Positions 33,180 through 44,684 of a DNA stretch of 64,000 nt are shown one piece after another; the stretch's first letter is position 1; each line of letters begins with the position of its first letter. Position numbers and translations under genes: made by a program. A model generated the notes under the pieces. It saw only the letters and a list, made by a program, of their open reading frames with translations, did no database searches and was not told the DNA's origin. Origin of the DNA: Eublepharis macularius (Eukaryota > Chordata > Lepidosauria > Squamata > Eublepharidae); NCBI RefSeq assembly GCF_028583425.1, contig NC_072800.1:89914501-89978500 (forward strand), given 5' to 3'.

Positions 33180-33945
33180 TCATTTAACCACCCATGGCAT
33201 CCGCACACAGCCCTAGGAAAGGAGCACGCACAGCCCGGGAAATGTCATGGCCTTTACCTTTGCTGGAGGTGTGCATTTCTCAACAGATAAATGGCTTCTC
33301 TGCAGCGGCTGATTGACAAATGGCTTTAATCTTGCAGCGGAGTCTGTCACAGCTGATCTAAGCTGGAGGGTTGCCAGCGGCTCTGGATATTGGATTTGGG
33401 GCTCTGAGGAGCACGGAGAACAAATCAATTAAGGCAACGTATTCAAACCTGCCTGCAGCCAATCCCTGCATAGCCCAATCAACAGCACTGGGATGCCTCT
33501 CCACGCGAACTCAGAAGGGGGGGGGGGCTGCAGGACATTCCAAAGGGGCCCTGATCCAGACATGGAAGCACTTTGATTCCCCACTGAAAATGGGGGTGAG
33601 GCACAACAGACAATTCCATCATCCAAATATTGTGTATTTCTGTCAGGGCTATCCACCCATGAAATATTTTTTTAGTTGTTTAACCATCTATCACTTAACC
33701 CTATAGATACATACATCCAGTCTTTTTTTTTCCCTTAAAAAAAGACCCTGGTACTGTTCACCATCTTGTGGGCCCAACCCTGCCAGTCGAAAGAGGTAGC
33801 TCTATAGCAGAAAGAGGTACTAGTACTGTGTACCAGCACATACTGCTGGGAAAATGCCCTGCATATATCATTTAAATCAAAATGTGTTTGGATGTGACCA
33901 AAGCCCTCGAGTAGTTTGGGATTTTTTAAACTCTAAAGGAAGTAT
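33180..33945. other. Repeat-free stretch, no gene seen
   Basis: It includes ggctgattgacaaatggctt and tctgtcacagctgatctaag, CAGCTG- and TGACAAATGG-like sites, then simple G- and T-runs. No exon was recognised. Confidence 0.4.
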
Positions 33946-33947
33946 AA

Positions 33948-34291
33948 GAGCCAAGCTACAAGAGGCGAATTACATGAGGAGGAGCATGTGAAGGGACTCT
34001 CAATGTTAGCTGGAAAACTGAGTTTTAAAAGAGATCGGAAGGCTTTGTCCATTTCCCCTCTCTAAGGAGCTGCTCAGAGGGTTTGTTAATTTCCTCTTTG
34101 CCTCCTAGAAGGGGAGGTGAAACTGACATAACCTTTGGGAGGCAAAGAGGAAATTAACAAACCCTCTGAGCAGCTCCTTAGAGAGGGGAAATTGACAAAG
34201 CCTTCAGATCTCTTTTGAAACTCAGCTTCCTGGCTAACATTGCAACTCCATGTGTTCCTCCTCCTCTAATTCATCTCTTATAGCTTAGTTC
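33948..34291. mobile_element. PIF/Harbinger-like palindromic MITE, diverged
   Basis: It starts gagccaagctacaag and ends tagcttagttc, with TAA at 33945-33947 and 34292-34294. Inside, the inverted pair gagggtttgttaatttcctc and its complement is nearly perfect. A family-B hAT inserted at its right end. Confidence 0.78.
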
Positions 34292-34295
34292 TAAG

Positions 34296-34730
34296 CAGGG
34301 GTCATTTCATAGAAAAAGAGCGGGAGGAACTCATTAGCATAACTCATTAGCATATGCCATGCCCCTTGACATCACTGGAAGTGTGTCATTAGTATAACTG
34401 ATTTGCATATGCCACACCCCCTGACATCACCTATCCTGGCTGTTTTGGACCCAATCCTGGCCATTCAGGGCCGAAATTGGGCCCAAAATGGCAAAAGGGG
34501 GCTGAAAATGGCTGAAAAGGGGCCCAAAATGGTCAGGATCGGGCCGCTGCTGAGCGGGAGAGTGATCCACCACCCATCAGAGGCCTGATCTGGGCCATTT
34601 CAGCCCCAATCCAGGCCGAAACGGGCCCAAAATGGCTGAGAGTCAGGTGGGCAGAGCCACCTGTCATGTCACCTCTTTGGGGAACTACCAGAACTGTGTC
34701 CCTGCGCGTTCCCCCTCGAAATGAGCCCTG
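34296..34730. mobile_element. hAT-type element, family B (435 bp)
   Basis: Termini are caggggtcatttc and gaaatgagccctg, with exact duplication GTTCTAAG at 34288-34295 and 34731-34738. The interior is rich in 'ggcccaaaatgg' direct repeats. It inserted at the right terminus of a PIF-like MITE, so that element's end is duplicated. Confidence 0.87.
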
Positions 34731-35095
34731 GTTCTAAGTTAACTCACAAAATAGTGACTTCCCTTAATATTTTCTTTTTCATTCTTTGTTACAGTAGCAT
34801 AGGGTCAAATTGCAGGAACTTGGTGAAATTCTTTCTTTTCCACATTTTTATTCTGCCCTTCCTCCAAGGAGACTTGATTCTTCCCTCCTCCAGTTTGTTA
34901 ACCCTGTGAGGGAAGTCAGGCTTCAGGAGTGTTGTGGAGAAATGGATTCCATTTGCATTTCATTCCACATTCGTTTTAGCAGGCTTTTCTGTCAGCACAA
35001 GAACGGGAAACAGAAGACATTAATAGCTCTCGAGCACCCCGAGCTCATTGATGGCTCTCCCAAGTTCCCAGCACTTGGTAGTGGTGAAGAGTGCC

Positions 35096-35300
35096 CGCAA
35101 GTCAGAGTTGACTTATGGTGACTCCTGGTGGGGCTTTCATGGCAAGAGACTAACAGAGGTGGCTTGCCATTGCCTGCTTCTGCAACCCTGCTCTTTGTTG
35201 GAGGTCTCCCATCCAATTACTAACCAAGGCCAACCCTGCTTAGCTTCTGAGATCTGACGAGATCAGGCTCACCTGGGCTAGCCAGGTCAGAGCGCCCAGT
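35096..35300 (-). mobile_element. 5S rRNA-derived SINE
   Basis: Near-identical in layout to the 8.1-kb copy: gtcagagttgacttatggtg at the left, then tctcccatccaattactaac and ctgcttagcttctgagatct, ending in aggtcagagc. The 5S box A and C equivalents are recognisable on the minus strand. Confidence 0.85.
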
Positions 35301-35381
35301 ATTTAAAGCCTGAGTATGTAAATGCTTCCTACCCTCCCCTCTTCCAGCAAATGTCGAAGCCCCCCCTTCCAAGAGATCCAT

Positions 35382-35530
35382 GCCAACTCTGGGTTGGAAA
35401 ATTCCTGGAGATTTGTGGACAGAGACTGGGGAAGCGGAGTTTGGGGAAAAGCAGGGCATGATGCCAAAAAGCCCATCCTCCAGTGCTGCCATTTCCTACA
35501 GGGGAACTGGTCTCTGTAGTCGGGGGATTA
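35382..35530. mobile_element. 'agggttgccag'-type MITE fragment
   Basis: It contains ctgggttggaaaattcctgg, ggagtttggggaaaagcagg and caggggaactggtctctgta, the inverse block order of the 32.8-kb copy. The right end is eroded. Confidence 0.55.
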
Positions 35531-35940
35531 GTTATAATTTTATTCTTTTTATTTATGTCATTCATAGTCCGCCTTTCTCACTGAGACTCAAGGCGGATTA
35601 CATAGTGTGAGATAAGTACAATTAGTATCAAGGACATTTCCAAGCAGTATCAAGGACATTTCCATACAGTGTCGCCATTTCCATAAACAATGCCATAGGA
35701 TAATAAATAGAAGTCTATAAAGACGTAGCATTAGCAAGGATCCAATAGAGAATTGAAGAAACGCTGATACAGAACATAATCAATTCTAGGACTGACATTA
35801 GACAATATGAAGCACAGGTACAGGTACTATAGGAGTACATATTTAAAGCAACAGATAATATGTAAGGCAACATAGTGGTGAAGTCTATGGTCCCTATCTC
35901 ATTAGCAAAGCATCTGAGACCCCCTCCCTACAAATGTGTA
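35530..35940 (-). mobile_element. LINE 3' end, second L2-like subfamily, reversed
   Basis: It has agtccgcctttctcactgag, gcggattacatagtgtgag, aagtctatggtccctatctc and catctgagaccccctcccta. Same subfamily as 20.9 and 61 kb. Confidence 0.75.
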
Positions 35941-36214
35941 AAAGGGAAAAAAAACAAGGGTATTCTTTTCCCACCCAGTAGAGCCTTGAAAGGAACTTAA
36001 GAGCTTTGCCTCTTATGGAAAAAGATGGGAAGGTGTGAAAGGTGAAGGACCCTGGCAGAAAGGACTTCGATGCCTTCCTAGGGGAAAGGAGTGGACTCTA
36101 CCCTTCTCTGTGCTATACTACAGCGCCACCATGGAGGATGGCTGAAGATGGTATTGCAGCTTGCAGCTCACCATAGCTCATGTGATACAGAAGGCCAATA
36201 GAACCTGCAAAGCT

Positions 36215-36425
36215 GCAAGGGACGGGCTGTGGATTAGTGGTAGAGCATCTGCTTCGCATGCAGAAAGTCCCTGGTTCAATCCCCAGCATCTCTCATTTAA
36301 AAGAGTCAGGTAGTAGATGATGTGAAAGGCCTTAAGAGGCTGGGGAGCTGCTGCTAATTTGGGGGTAGATAACACTGATCTTGATGGACCAAGGCTCTGA
36401 GTCAGTGTAAGACAACTTCATGTTG
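36215..36425 (+). mobile_element. SINE with tRNA-Ala-like head
   Basis: The head ggattagtggtagagcatct, gcttcgcatgcagaaagtcc and ggttcaatccccagcatc resembles tRNA-Ala with a CGC-type anticodon. The acceptor arms do not pair, so it is not a working tRNA gene. The body is ttgatggaccaaggctctg and tcagtgtaagacaacttcat. Confidence 0.8.
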
Positions 36426-37071
36426 TGTTCTCACTCCGCTTCCACGAGTGTTTGCGCTGGCTTTACACTTCAATTTGAACAGGCAGCACAGAGTCAGGTT
36501 TTGGGACTTGAAAAGGATCTCAATTAAAAATGAAGCCTTTAACTCTGTGATTGACAGCTTGATTGATTTCTCTTGACACGCTTGCAATTCTCTCCTGGCT
36601 ATATTACTTTGGGAATGGCAGTTTTTAAAGTTGTGGGGAAGACGGGCAGATTGTCATGCCGTAGTGAGAGGTCGTTTCAGGTCAGACGTGAGGAAGACTG
36701 GACTGCAGTTCAGTTAAGCAGATCACCGGGTGGGGCGCTTAGGTGCTGTCCAGGATCGGGGCCCTGATGCTAAACAATCTTGCTGGTAGCGGAAACTTTG
36801 GGTGACCTTTTCTTGGCCCTGAATTATTCACATGTTCCGGCCAAATGAACATCAAACAGAGAAGCAATCAATTTGAGGTGGAGAAAGGGCTGCATTGGCT
36901 ACGCCTTTGCAAGGTTCAAGGTGACTGAAATGCCAGTCCTGCGAAAAGAAAGCCAGAACTAAAAGAGAAACAAAAATGAAAACTTGACAGTGAATAAGAT
37001 GGATCTGTGTGAAATGTGATGGAGAAAATAGATGTTGCTTTCTCTCCAAACCTAATGTTAGTCTTTCTTAA
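36426..37071. other. Repeat-free stretch, no gene seen
   Basis: Single-copy-looking sequence with no coding-like frame, between a tRNA-Ala-type SINE and the SINE with the fourfold internal repeat. Confidence 0.4.
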
Positions 37072-37596
37072 TAATAGTAGTAGTAATAACATTCGATTTA
37101 TATACCGCCCTTCAGGATGACTTAACAACCACTCAGAGCGGTTTACAAAGTATGTCATTATTATCCCCACAACAATAATCACCCTGTGAGGTGGGTGGGG
37201 CTGAGAGAGCTCTGAGAGAGCTGTGACTGACCCAAGGTCACCCAGCTGGCTTCAAGTGCAGGAGTGAGGAATCAAACCTGGCTCTCCCGATTAGAGTCCT
37301 GCCGCTCTTAAGTGACTGACCCAAGGTCACCCAGCTGGCTTCAAGTGGAGGAGTGGGGAATCAAACCCGGCTCTCCAGATTAGAGTCCTGCCGCTCTTAA
37401 GTGACTGACCCAAGGTCACCCAGCTGGCTTCAAGTGGAGGAGTGGGGAATCAAACCAGTTCTCCAGATTAAAGTCGTGCCACTCTTAAGTGACTGAGCCA
37501 AGGTCACCCAGCTGGCTTCAAGTGGAGTGGGGAATCGAACTCGGTTCTCCAGATTAAAGTCTCGCACTCTTAACCACTACACCAAACTGGCTCTTA
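37072..37596 (-). mobile_element. tRNA-headed reptile SINE with fourfold internal tandem repeat
   Basis: A reversed SINE of normal tail and head in which the segment from gtgactgacccaaggtcacc to the tRNA-like ctcttaa occurs four times, starting at 37223, 37312, 37401 and 37489 (period 88-89 bp). Each repeat contains a box-B-like ggaatcaaac segment. Copies differ slightly from each other, so the expansion is not brand new. Confidence 0.88.
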
Positions 37597-38321
37597 CAGC
37601 AGGAGGATGCAATTATCCTTTCCCAAAGTGGCCATCCATTTTTCATTTTTTTCACTTTGTATATTTCACTGGCAGGAAATTCTAGTTACTATAAATATCA
37701 CTTTTTAAACTGCTGCAGTTTTTCCCCCCTTTAATGTAGGAAATAGGATTTTCTCTCCCCACCTCCCCTCATTCAAGGCAAAACTTACTTTCCATCCCTG
37801 ATTTTCAGCCCTCTTGTATCCTCACAACCACCCTACGAGGTAGGTGTGCCTGATGGGCCCTAGGCCACCCTCAGAGCTTCATAGCAGAACAGGGATTTGA
37901 AACAAAGTCTCTTGTCTCCTGGTATGATGCTCTGACCCAGGGGTCTGCAACTCTTACCTCTGGAACTGAATGTGGCTCAGTGGAGAACAGTGCAGGGATC
38001 TTTAAGAGAGTCAATGAAATCTTTAACTTAAGGTCTTTTGGGGAGATGTGAGGTGCTAGAATCACCAGTCTGTGAAGGGAATGCTGGACAAAGTTTTTTT
38101 AAGGGCTTCTTAAAGATGTTTCGGTGAATGGGAAGTAACAGAGCTGAACAGTTGCCAGGAATCCACATGCAAATCATGGCACAGATTTATGCCAGCGCAC
38201 TAAAGCAATAGCTCAGCGTGCTCTGTACAACGATCCTGTGAGGTAGGCTGGGCTGGGAGAGAATGCCTGGACCAAAACGGGTGATGTTGGGATTTGAGCC
38301 TGGCCGAGTTCTAGTTTGACA

Positions 38322-38836
38322 TGCCGACTACTTCGAGTCCAGTTCAAGGTACTAGTCAGTATTTAAAGCCCTTCATGGACTGGGACCTGCATACCTACGG
38401 GACAGCCTTTCCCATTATGCCACCCACAGGGCATTGCGCTCTGCGGATAAACAGCCTATGGTCCCCGGACCGAGGGATATTCGGCTGGCCTCAACTAGGC
38501 CAGGGACTTTTCTGCTCTCCCAATGGAGATCCGGGCCCTGCGGGGCCTTTTACAATTCCACAGGGCCTGCAAGACGGAGCTGTTCCACTGGGCCTTTGAC
38601 TAGGGGCCAGCTTTTTGTCCCCTCTTCTGACCGCCACACCCTTCTTTTACAGCTACCCTGTTGATTCTGTAGTGGCCAGAATTGTTTGGTGGCGCCTGGA
38701 TTTTTATGCTGTTGGTATAATTGTGTATTAACGTTGGTTTTTATGCTATTTGTAATAATGTTTTATTGTATTGTTATATTTGTGGGAAGCGGCCCTGAAC
38801 CCGCATGCAGAAAGGATGGGGGTATAAGTTGAATTG
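38322..38836 (+). mobile_element. L2/CR1-clade LINE 3' end, frameshifted, ending in a GATA repeat
   Basis: It has the same coding block as at 26 kb in two frames (ADKQPMVPGPRDIRLASTR, then LQDGAVPLGL out of frame). A deletion removed the WWNTL region. The tail leads into (gata)n at 38837. Confidence 0.82.

Positions 38837-38911
<75 letters not shown>
38837..38911. repeat. (GATA)n microsatellite
   Basis: About 18 perfect tetranucleotide units arise at the 3' tail of an L2-like LINE. Confidence 0.95.
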
Positions 38912-39617
38912 TATTAATCAATCAAACAATCAATTAATTAATTGATAACACTGCTTCTCTGAAAAAAGCACGGTCCAATATTCTGTGCAACCGCAAAAAC
39001 ATGCTCAGCACTCAATATATGAGTGAAAAAAAAAATACTTTAACTGTTAATATAAACAGTGAACTAGATTTGGGAAGTTACGCTCTGATCATGACAGCAT
39101 CAAAGTCGCACTGCCGGCTTCCGAAGCATACTTGCCATATTTTCTTCATCACCGGGAGAGGAGAACAAAACATCCTTTTTAAGCGAACGAAAAGCAGAAA
39201 TTCTCATGCTTACATCAAGCATCCCCCAGAACAAAGCAATCTTGCGGGCCTGTAGGGCATGCAGCCCATTAATTTTGTTTTGTTTTGAGACTTCAGTCTT
39301 TTATCCTCAACCTCTTCCCTCTCTCTTTGAGAAAGAGACCTTCTAGTTATGCGAAGGCTTTTAAAGATAAATGAAGTTGGTTGCAACATGGGCTAAATTT
39401 GCCAGCATTTTCACTGATACGCTCCTCTGCTTTTAAGAATAATCTAGAGGCACTGTTTGCAGAGGGCATTCGGCACCCTATACACAATTTCATGTACCTC
39501 CCCTCCATATAGAGGGTAAACCTCATAGCCATTTCAGGTTGGGAAAATGGCAAGGGAGGGAAGACAGAAGCTCTTCCCTCATGCCTCAGTCCCAATTCAA
39601 ATTGGGCCCTGTGATTA

Positions 39618-39833
39618 ATGTTGCCAGACTCCAGGTGGAGCCTGGAGACCACCCAGAATTACAACTGATCTCCAGATGATAAAGATCAGTTCCCCTGGAG
39701 GAAACAGCAGCTCTGGAGGGTGGACTCTATGTCCTTATAAACTGCTGAGCTCCAGCCCCTCCCCAAACCCTGCCCTCCCCCAAGCTCCATCGCCAAATCT
39801 CCAGGAATTTCTCAACCCAGAATTGGCAACCCT
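39618..39833. mobile_element. 'agggttgccag'-type MITE
   Basis: It runs from atgttgccagactccaggtg to cagaattggcaaccctgcc and has all standard internal blocks, including gatcagttcccctggagg and ctccaggaatttctcaac. It abuts the hammerhead-like fragment at 39836. Confidence 0.68.
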
Positions 39834-39835
39834 GC

Positions 39836-39965
39836 CTGTGAAGAAGTGAGCTGTGACACACGAAAGCTCATACTCTGCCATAAATTTTGTTCGTCTTACG
39901 GGTGCTACTGGACCCTTGCTCTTTCCTACTGCTACAGACAGACTAACCCAGCTACCCATCTTGAT
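39836..39965 (+). repeat. Hammerhead-like repeat fragment (second family)
   Basis: The plus strand reads gtgaagaagtgagctgtgac, acacgaaagctcatactctg, gtgctactggaccc and agactaacccagctaccc. The tgaagaa-stem-cgaaagctca order matches the family at 57 kb. It lies directly after a gccagactcc-type MITE. Confidence 0.6.
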
Positions 39966-40556
39966 CTATCTGTGATGCCTGGGAAATAAGTTTCCCTCAT
40001 AGCTGCCATCTGACTGAGGGACGTGCAAGTCAAGTCCAAGTAAACCCAGACGTGCCTTGTGGCCAAAGTCTTGTGTTGGGTGGACTCTGTCACGCTAACC
40101 TACTTCGCATGGTAGTTGTGAAGATAAAAAGACCACCAAAAAAGTACTCCGCCCGGATCTCCTCAAAAGAAGGGCTAGATAAAAATGCATTCAATAGATA
40201 GCGTGCCCCTTGAAAGCCTATACAATTCTTTGCTGATATTTTCTATGACCCGCAGGGAAAAAACATGCTGAAAGCATCTTAATAAAAAAACGAGAGCAGG
40301 TGGCAAGGTATCATCTGTCCCATTTTTCTTTAACAACGTTGGCTGGTATACAGGTGCCCTCTTGTGTCTGAGAGGGAGCCAAGCAAGGCAAGACTTTTCC
40401 AGTATTGTGCCATGCTAGGAAAAGATTTTGGGGTCAAGATTGCTTGAAATAGGTATGTTGTTTCAACCAGTGCGGCTGTCGTATTCTTTTTAAGGATGTT
40501 AAAAATGTACAGCGCGCTTTCAAAAGATTTTAACAACAGGAAACCAGCAAAAGTAG

Positions 40557-40928
40557 GTTCCTCGATCTCATCAGATCTCAGAAACTAAGCAGGGTTGGCC
40601 CCGGTCAGTATTTGGATGGGAGACAAGCAAGGAAGTCCGGGGTTGCAGAGGCAGGCGATAGTAAACCACCTCTATTAGAGCCAAGCTACAAGTGAGGCCT
40701 GACACAGGTTGGACACTTGTCGGCTTCCCTCAAGTTTTGATGGGAAATGTAGGCGTCCTGGTCTTGCAGCTGTAATGGAGAGCCAAGCTGTAAAACCAGG
40801 ACGCCTACATTTCCCATCAAAACTTGAGGGAAGCCGACTAGTGTCCAACCTGTGTAAGGCGTCACTTGTAGCTTGGCTCTTAGTCTGTTGCCCTGAAAAC
40901 TATGGGGTCATGTCAGCTGTGGCTTGAC

Positions 40929-40930
<2 letters not shown>
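40557..40930 (+). mobile_element. 5S rRNA-derived SINE, interrupted by a PIF-like MITE
   Basis: The 5S-like head gatctcatcagatctcagaa and gtatttggatgggagac is at 40565-40625. The body aaaccacctctat resumes after the inserted MITE as tagtctgttgccctgaaaac and ends at gtcagctgtggcttgac. Confidence 0.82.
40678..40879. mobile_element. PIF/Harbinger-like palindromic MITE (202 bp)
   Basis: Termini are gagccaagctacaagtgag and cacttgtagcttggctc. The arms are near-perfect inverted copies through cttccctcaagttttgatgg. TTA is duplicated at 40675-40677 and 40880-40882. Three copies in the window have TNA duplications, the PIF/Harbinger pattern. Confidence 0.82.
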
Positions 40931-40976
<46 letters not shown>

Positions 40977-40977
40977 T
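40929..40977. repeat. (CT)n(CA)n compound microsatellite
   Basis: About 13 CT units are followed directly by about 10 CA units. It lies at the 3' end of a 5S-derived SINE. Confidence 0.95.
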
Positions 40978-41114
40978 CACCATCCCAAGATTTTTATCTG
41001 ACCAGCTTTTTAACAGTCTGCTCTGTTACATGGACAGTTTTTACACGGCTTGTGTTTAATGGCTTGGGTACATACTGTGGTTTTTAACTGTAAGCTGCCT
41101 CGAGCAGGATGCTG

Positions 41115-41338
41115 TAGGGTACGGTTGCTAGCTCCAGGTTGGAAAATTCCTGGAGATTTTGGGGGGTGGAGCTTGGCACGGGTGGGATTTGGGAGGGGAA
41201 GGGGCCTGAGCAGAGTATATTGCCATAGAGTCCACCCTCCAAAGCAGCCATTTTCTCCGGAGGAACTGATCTCTTGTCAGCTGGAGATCAGTTGTGATTC
41301 CAGGAGATCTCCAGCCACCACCTGGCGGCTAATGACAA
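41115..41338. mobile_element. 'agggttgccag'-type MITE
   Basis: It starts tagggtacggttgctagctc and ends in gccaccacctggcggct. Internal blocks ggttggaaaattcctggag, ccaccctccaaagcagcc and gatctccagccacc are in the standard order. Confidence 0.65.
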
Positions 41339-41421
41339 TGAGGGCAATTACGGGTTGAAACTAACCTGCAGAAGAACCTTGTTCCCGTAATTAACACAAT
41401 ACTCCGATACACCCTTATACA

Positions 41422-41844
41422 CAGGGGTCATTTCGTAGAAAAAGAGAGGGAGGAACTCATTAGCATAGCTCATTAGCATATGCCACTCCGCTTGCCATCG
41501 CCGGAAGTGTGTCATTGGCATAACTGATTTGCATATGCCACACCCCCTGACATCACCTGTCCTGGCTGTTTTGGACCCAATCCTGGCCGTTCAAGACCAA
41601 AATTGGGCCCAAAATGGCAAAAAGGGGCTGAAAATGGCTGAAAAGGGGCCCAAAATGGTCAGGATCGGGCTGCTGCTGAGTGGGAGAGTGATCCACCACC
41701 CGTCAGAGGCCCGATCTGGGCTGTTTCAGCCCCAATCCAGTCTGAAATGGCTGAGAGTCAGGTGAGTGGGGCCACTGGTCATGTGACCTGTTTTGGAACT
41801 GCCGGAACTGCGTTCCTGCGCGTTCCCCCTTGAAATGAGCCCTG
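41422..41844. mobile_element. hAT-type element, family B (423 bp)
   Basis: It has the same termini and interior as the 34.3-kb copy, with exact duplication CTTATACA at 41414-41421 and 41845-41852. The two copies are in the same orientation and differ at few positions, so the family was active fairly recently. Confidence 0.87.
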
Positions 41845-42479
41845 CTTATACAATTGTTATTAATAACTCTAATTTAATATAAGAAGTGCAAATTTCCAAC
41901 TGGCCTCTCAGGTCGGCTGGAGCTCATTTAAAGAGATCGTACAAATCAATCATACTGGCAAATGCTCAATGACCCCCAATAAATACTTGTACAATCAATT
42001 ACAATAATTATACATAAATAGAATAATTTAGAGCATACAATATTCCTCATTAAATACACAATGGTACATAGAAAAATGAAAAAGTAGAGCTGTTTATATA
42101 CAATGCCTAAAAGGGGTGGTGGAAGTGAATGGTACCCCTCCCCTGTAGTACAATAAAATGTCCAAATAATTTAATGTTGTTCCATTCCAAACGTTGTTCT
42201 TTTCCACAGGTACAGCGAGATATAGGAATTTTGTTGCTAGGTCCCCTCCTGGTGGGAGTGGGGGAGACCCAGCACTCACCTCGCGCCTTCCGTGTGCTTG
42301 CACTATCATATTACTTCCAGAAGTGATGACTTCGTTGCATCCACCGGGAGTGCACACACCTCGCACGTCCCTTGGGTGTCTGCCGGTGGCAGACGATCTC
42401 TGGGCAGCCTAAAACCTCCCGCGGATCATCAGTGGCTGGCAGGCAAGCAGTTAAGCCGCTAGGAGACTGCCTTCCACCA

Positions 42480-42632
42480 GTGGGCACCTGAAATCTCTAC
42501 CCTAAACTATCCTTTGGAGGGTGGACTCTACGGCATGCTACCCTTCTGAGGTCTCTCCTCAAACCCTACCCTTTCCAGGATTTGTCCCAAGTCTCCAGGA
42601 AATTGCTATCCGAGAGTTGGCACCCCTAGTGC
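42480..42632. mobile_element. 'agggttgccag'-type MITE fragment
   Basis: It has the 3' two-thirds only: ttggagggtggactctacgg, ctgaggtctctcctcaaacc, gtctccaggaaattgc and gagttggcacccctagt. Confidence 0.55.
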
Positions 42633-42712
42633 CTGCGTTGCCTTTGTGATTGGGCCAGCTCTGTGCAATGCTACAAAAACCAGTTTTTTCGTGCCATTTT
42701 CTGATGTACAGG

Positions 42713-42936
42713 CAGGGCTTTTTTTCAGGGGGAACGCGGGGGAATGGAGTTCCGGCACCTCTTGAAAATGGTCACATGGCCGGTGGCCCCGCCCCCTGAT
42801 CTCCAGACAGAGGGCAGTTGAGATTGCCTTCCGTGCCGCATGGAGATCAGGGGGTGGGGCCACCGGCCATGTGAACATTTTCTCTGAGGGCAACCCACTG
42901 AGTTCCACCACCTCTTTTCCCAGAAAAAAAGCCGTG
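42713..42936. mobile_element. hAT-type MITE, family A
   Basis: 224 bp, with exact duplication TGTACAGG at 42705-42712 and 42937-42944. The right terminus reads agccgtg rather than agccctg, a point change in the terminal repeat. Confidence 0.88.
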
Positions 42937-43719
42937 TGTACAGGTATTCAAAATGTACTTAGAAAGGCAGTTCCATGCAAAGTATGAAGAATAAAGCCAT
43001 CAAATCAAACAAAGTTGGAGGTGACACTTGCTCAAAATAAATACCCAAACAGCTCTGGATTAAATTGTGCGCTTTCCTTCAAACAAAGCCAGAGCTGACG
43101 TTTAGTCAAAATAAAGACAAAAATCGATTCAATGCTAATTGTAGCGCATTTCCCCCCTCGAGTTCATAGAGCGGCATGCGGTAGTCAAGCTTTCCCAAGT
43201 ACGCAATGAAATCGCAATCCCTGATTCTTTCCAAAGTAGGTCACATTCACTTCACAAACATCCTGAGACTGGCTGTATTTTCACACACAGCAAGAAATAC
43301 CGAATCAGTGTGGGTTCCACTTCAGTATCTCTAGTCACTCTTGCCAGGGCTCATTTGGTGATGGGGTGCGGCTGAGCCCCTCCCAAGTACCGCATTTTAA
43401 ACGGGTTGTTTTAAGCTGTTTTTATGCTGTGGCTGGGTTTTTAATAGTTTCTTTATTGTTAGCAACTTTTATGGTGCCTTCTGTTTTTATGATGTAAGCC
43501 ACCTGCAGCACGTTTTTTGGAGCTGGACCAGAAATTTTCTATTTATTTTTTTTTAAATGTAAATTGGGCCAAGCCTCGGAGACCTGCGGAAAGTAGTTTC
43601 CTCATTTCCTAAGCACTTCCTAAATCTGGGAGTCTGCTGAGTCTGGGAAAGGGCAGAGGCTCTGCCTTTGGAATTGTGCTGACTTTGGAAGCTCTAATGT
43701 AGCTTCTCAAAGGAGATTC

Positions 43720-44330
43720 CAGGGATTGAACTGGGCCCCTTCCACATTCAAAGCAGATGCTGTACCACTAAGCTATGACTGAAAAACTCTTTGGGGGGCA
43801 GTGCAGTCACACTTAGGATTGCTGGCTCTGCCTTTGGAATTGTGTTGACTTTGGAAGCGTTAACGTACCTATGGCCCTGACCTGGATAGCCCAGGCAAGC
43901 CCAATCTCATCAGATCTCGGGAGCTAAGTAGGGTCAACCGTGGTTAGTAACTGGATGGGAGACCTCTAATGAAAACTAGGGTTCATTTAGAATCATAGGG
44001 TTGGAAGAGACCTTCAAGGTCATCTAGTCCAACCCCCTGCAGCGGCAGGCAATGGCAAACCACCTCTGTTAGTCTCTTGCCTTGAAAACCCCGCCAAGGG
44101 TCGCCATAAGTCAGCTATGACTTGAGGGCACTCTCCACCTCCAATGTACCTATGAAGCTGCCCAACAGAGCCAGAACAGTGGTCCATACAGCTCTGTCTA
44201 TCAGCAGCCTTCCAGGATCCCGGGCAGAGAACGGATGAATTTTTTTTTCACAGGACACATCGAGGACTGAACCAATTACCTTCCACATGGAAAGCAGGTG
44301 CTTTACCCAATAATGTGTATGTGTGAAATG
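43720..44330 (-). mobile_element. Reversed fragments of the tRNA-Ala-like SINE
   Basis: Box-B-like segments in reverse occur at about 43726-43785 (attgaactgggccccttcc and aaagcagatgctgtaccact) and 44265-44315 (actgaaccaattaccttcc). A body piece is at 44165-44220 (agccagaacagtggtccata). A 5S-SINE sits between them. Exact boundaries are unclear. Confidence 0.55.
43871..44135 (+). mobile_element. 5S rRNA-derived SINE with CR1 fragment inside
   Basis: The 5S head is caatctcatcagatctcgg, gagctaagtagggtc and aactggatgggagacc. At 43987-44040 there is a reversed CR1 3' end (agaatcatagggttggaag to ccaaccccctgc). The body then continues gcaggcaatggcaaaccacc and ends gtcagctatgacttgaggg. Confidence 0.82.
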
Positions 44331-44684
44331 GCCTTATCCCAAGCGAGAACATTCAGTGTATCAAATTTAGGCAGGTCTGTTCGGACGGGCAGCTCTCCAA
44401 AGCTGCAGGGAGGGAAAAGTCTTTCCAATAGCGGCTGAGATCTTCTCACAGGAGATTCTGGGACTGAATCAGGCCCTTCCATTTTCAGAGCTATGCTGTC
44501 AGGGCAGAGCTATGACGGAAAAACCTCTGAGGTGCAGCAGTAACCACCAGCGCTGGTGAGCTGCCTTCTAAGTGCAAGCTACAAACTCCAACATATGGAG
44601 GTGGCATTGGGCCCACACTTGACTCATGCCCAGCTCCTCTGGACTCCAGAGAACGATAAGGCAACAAAGAAAGGGGTGCCAGCT

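Noticed and set aside
36219-36290. tRNA-Ala gene
   Set aside because: Box A and B are present but the acceptor stem does not pair, and the sequence continues into a SINE body shared with 3604-3812.
43880-43960. 5S rRNA gene
   Set aside because: Only the internal part of 5S is present, diverged and attached to a SINE body found at four other sites.
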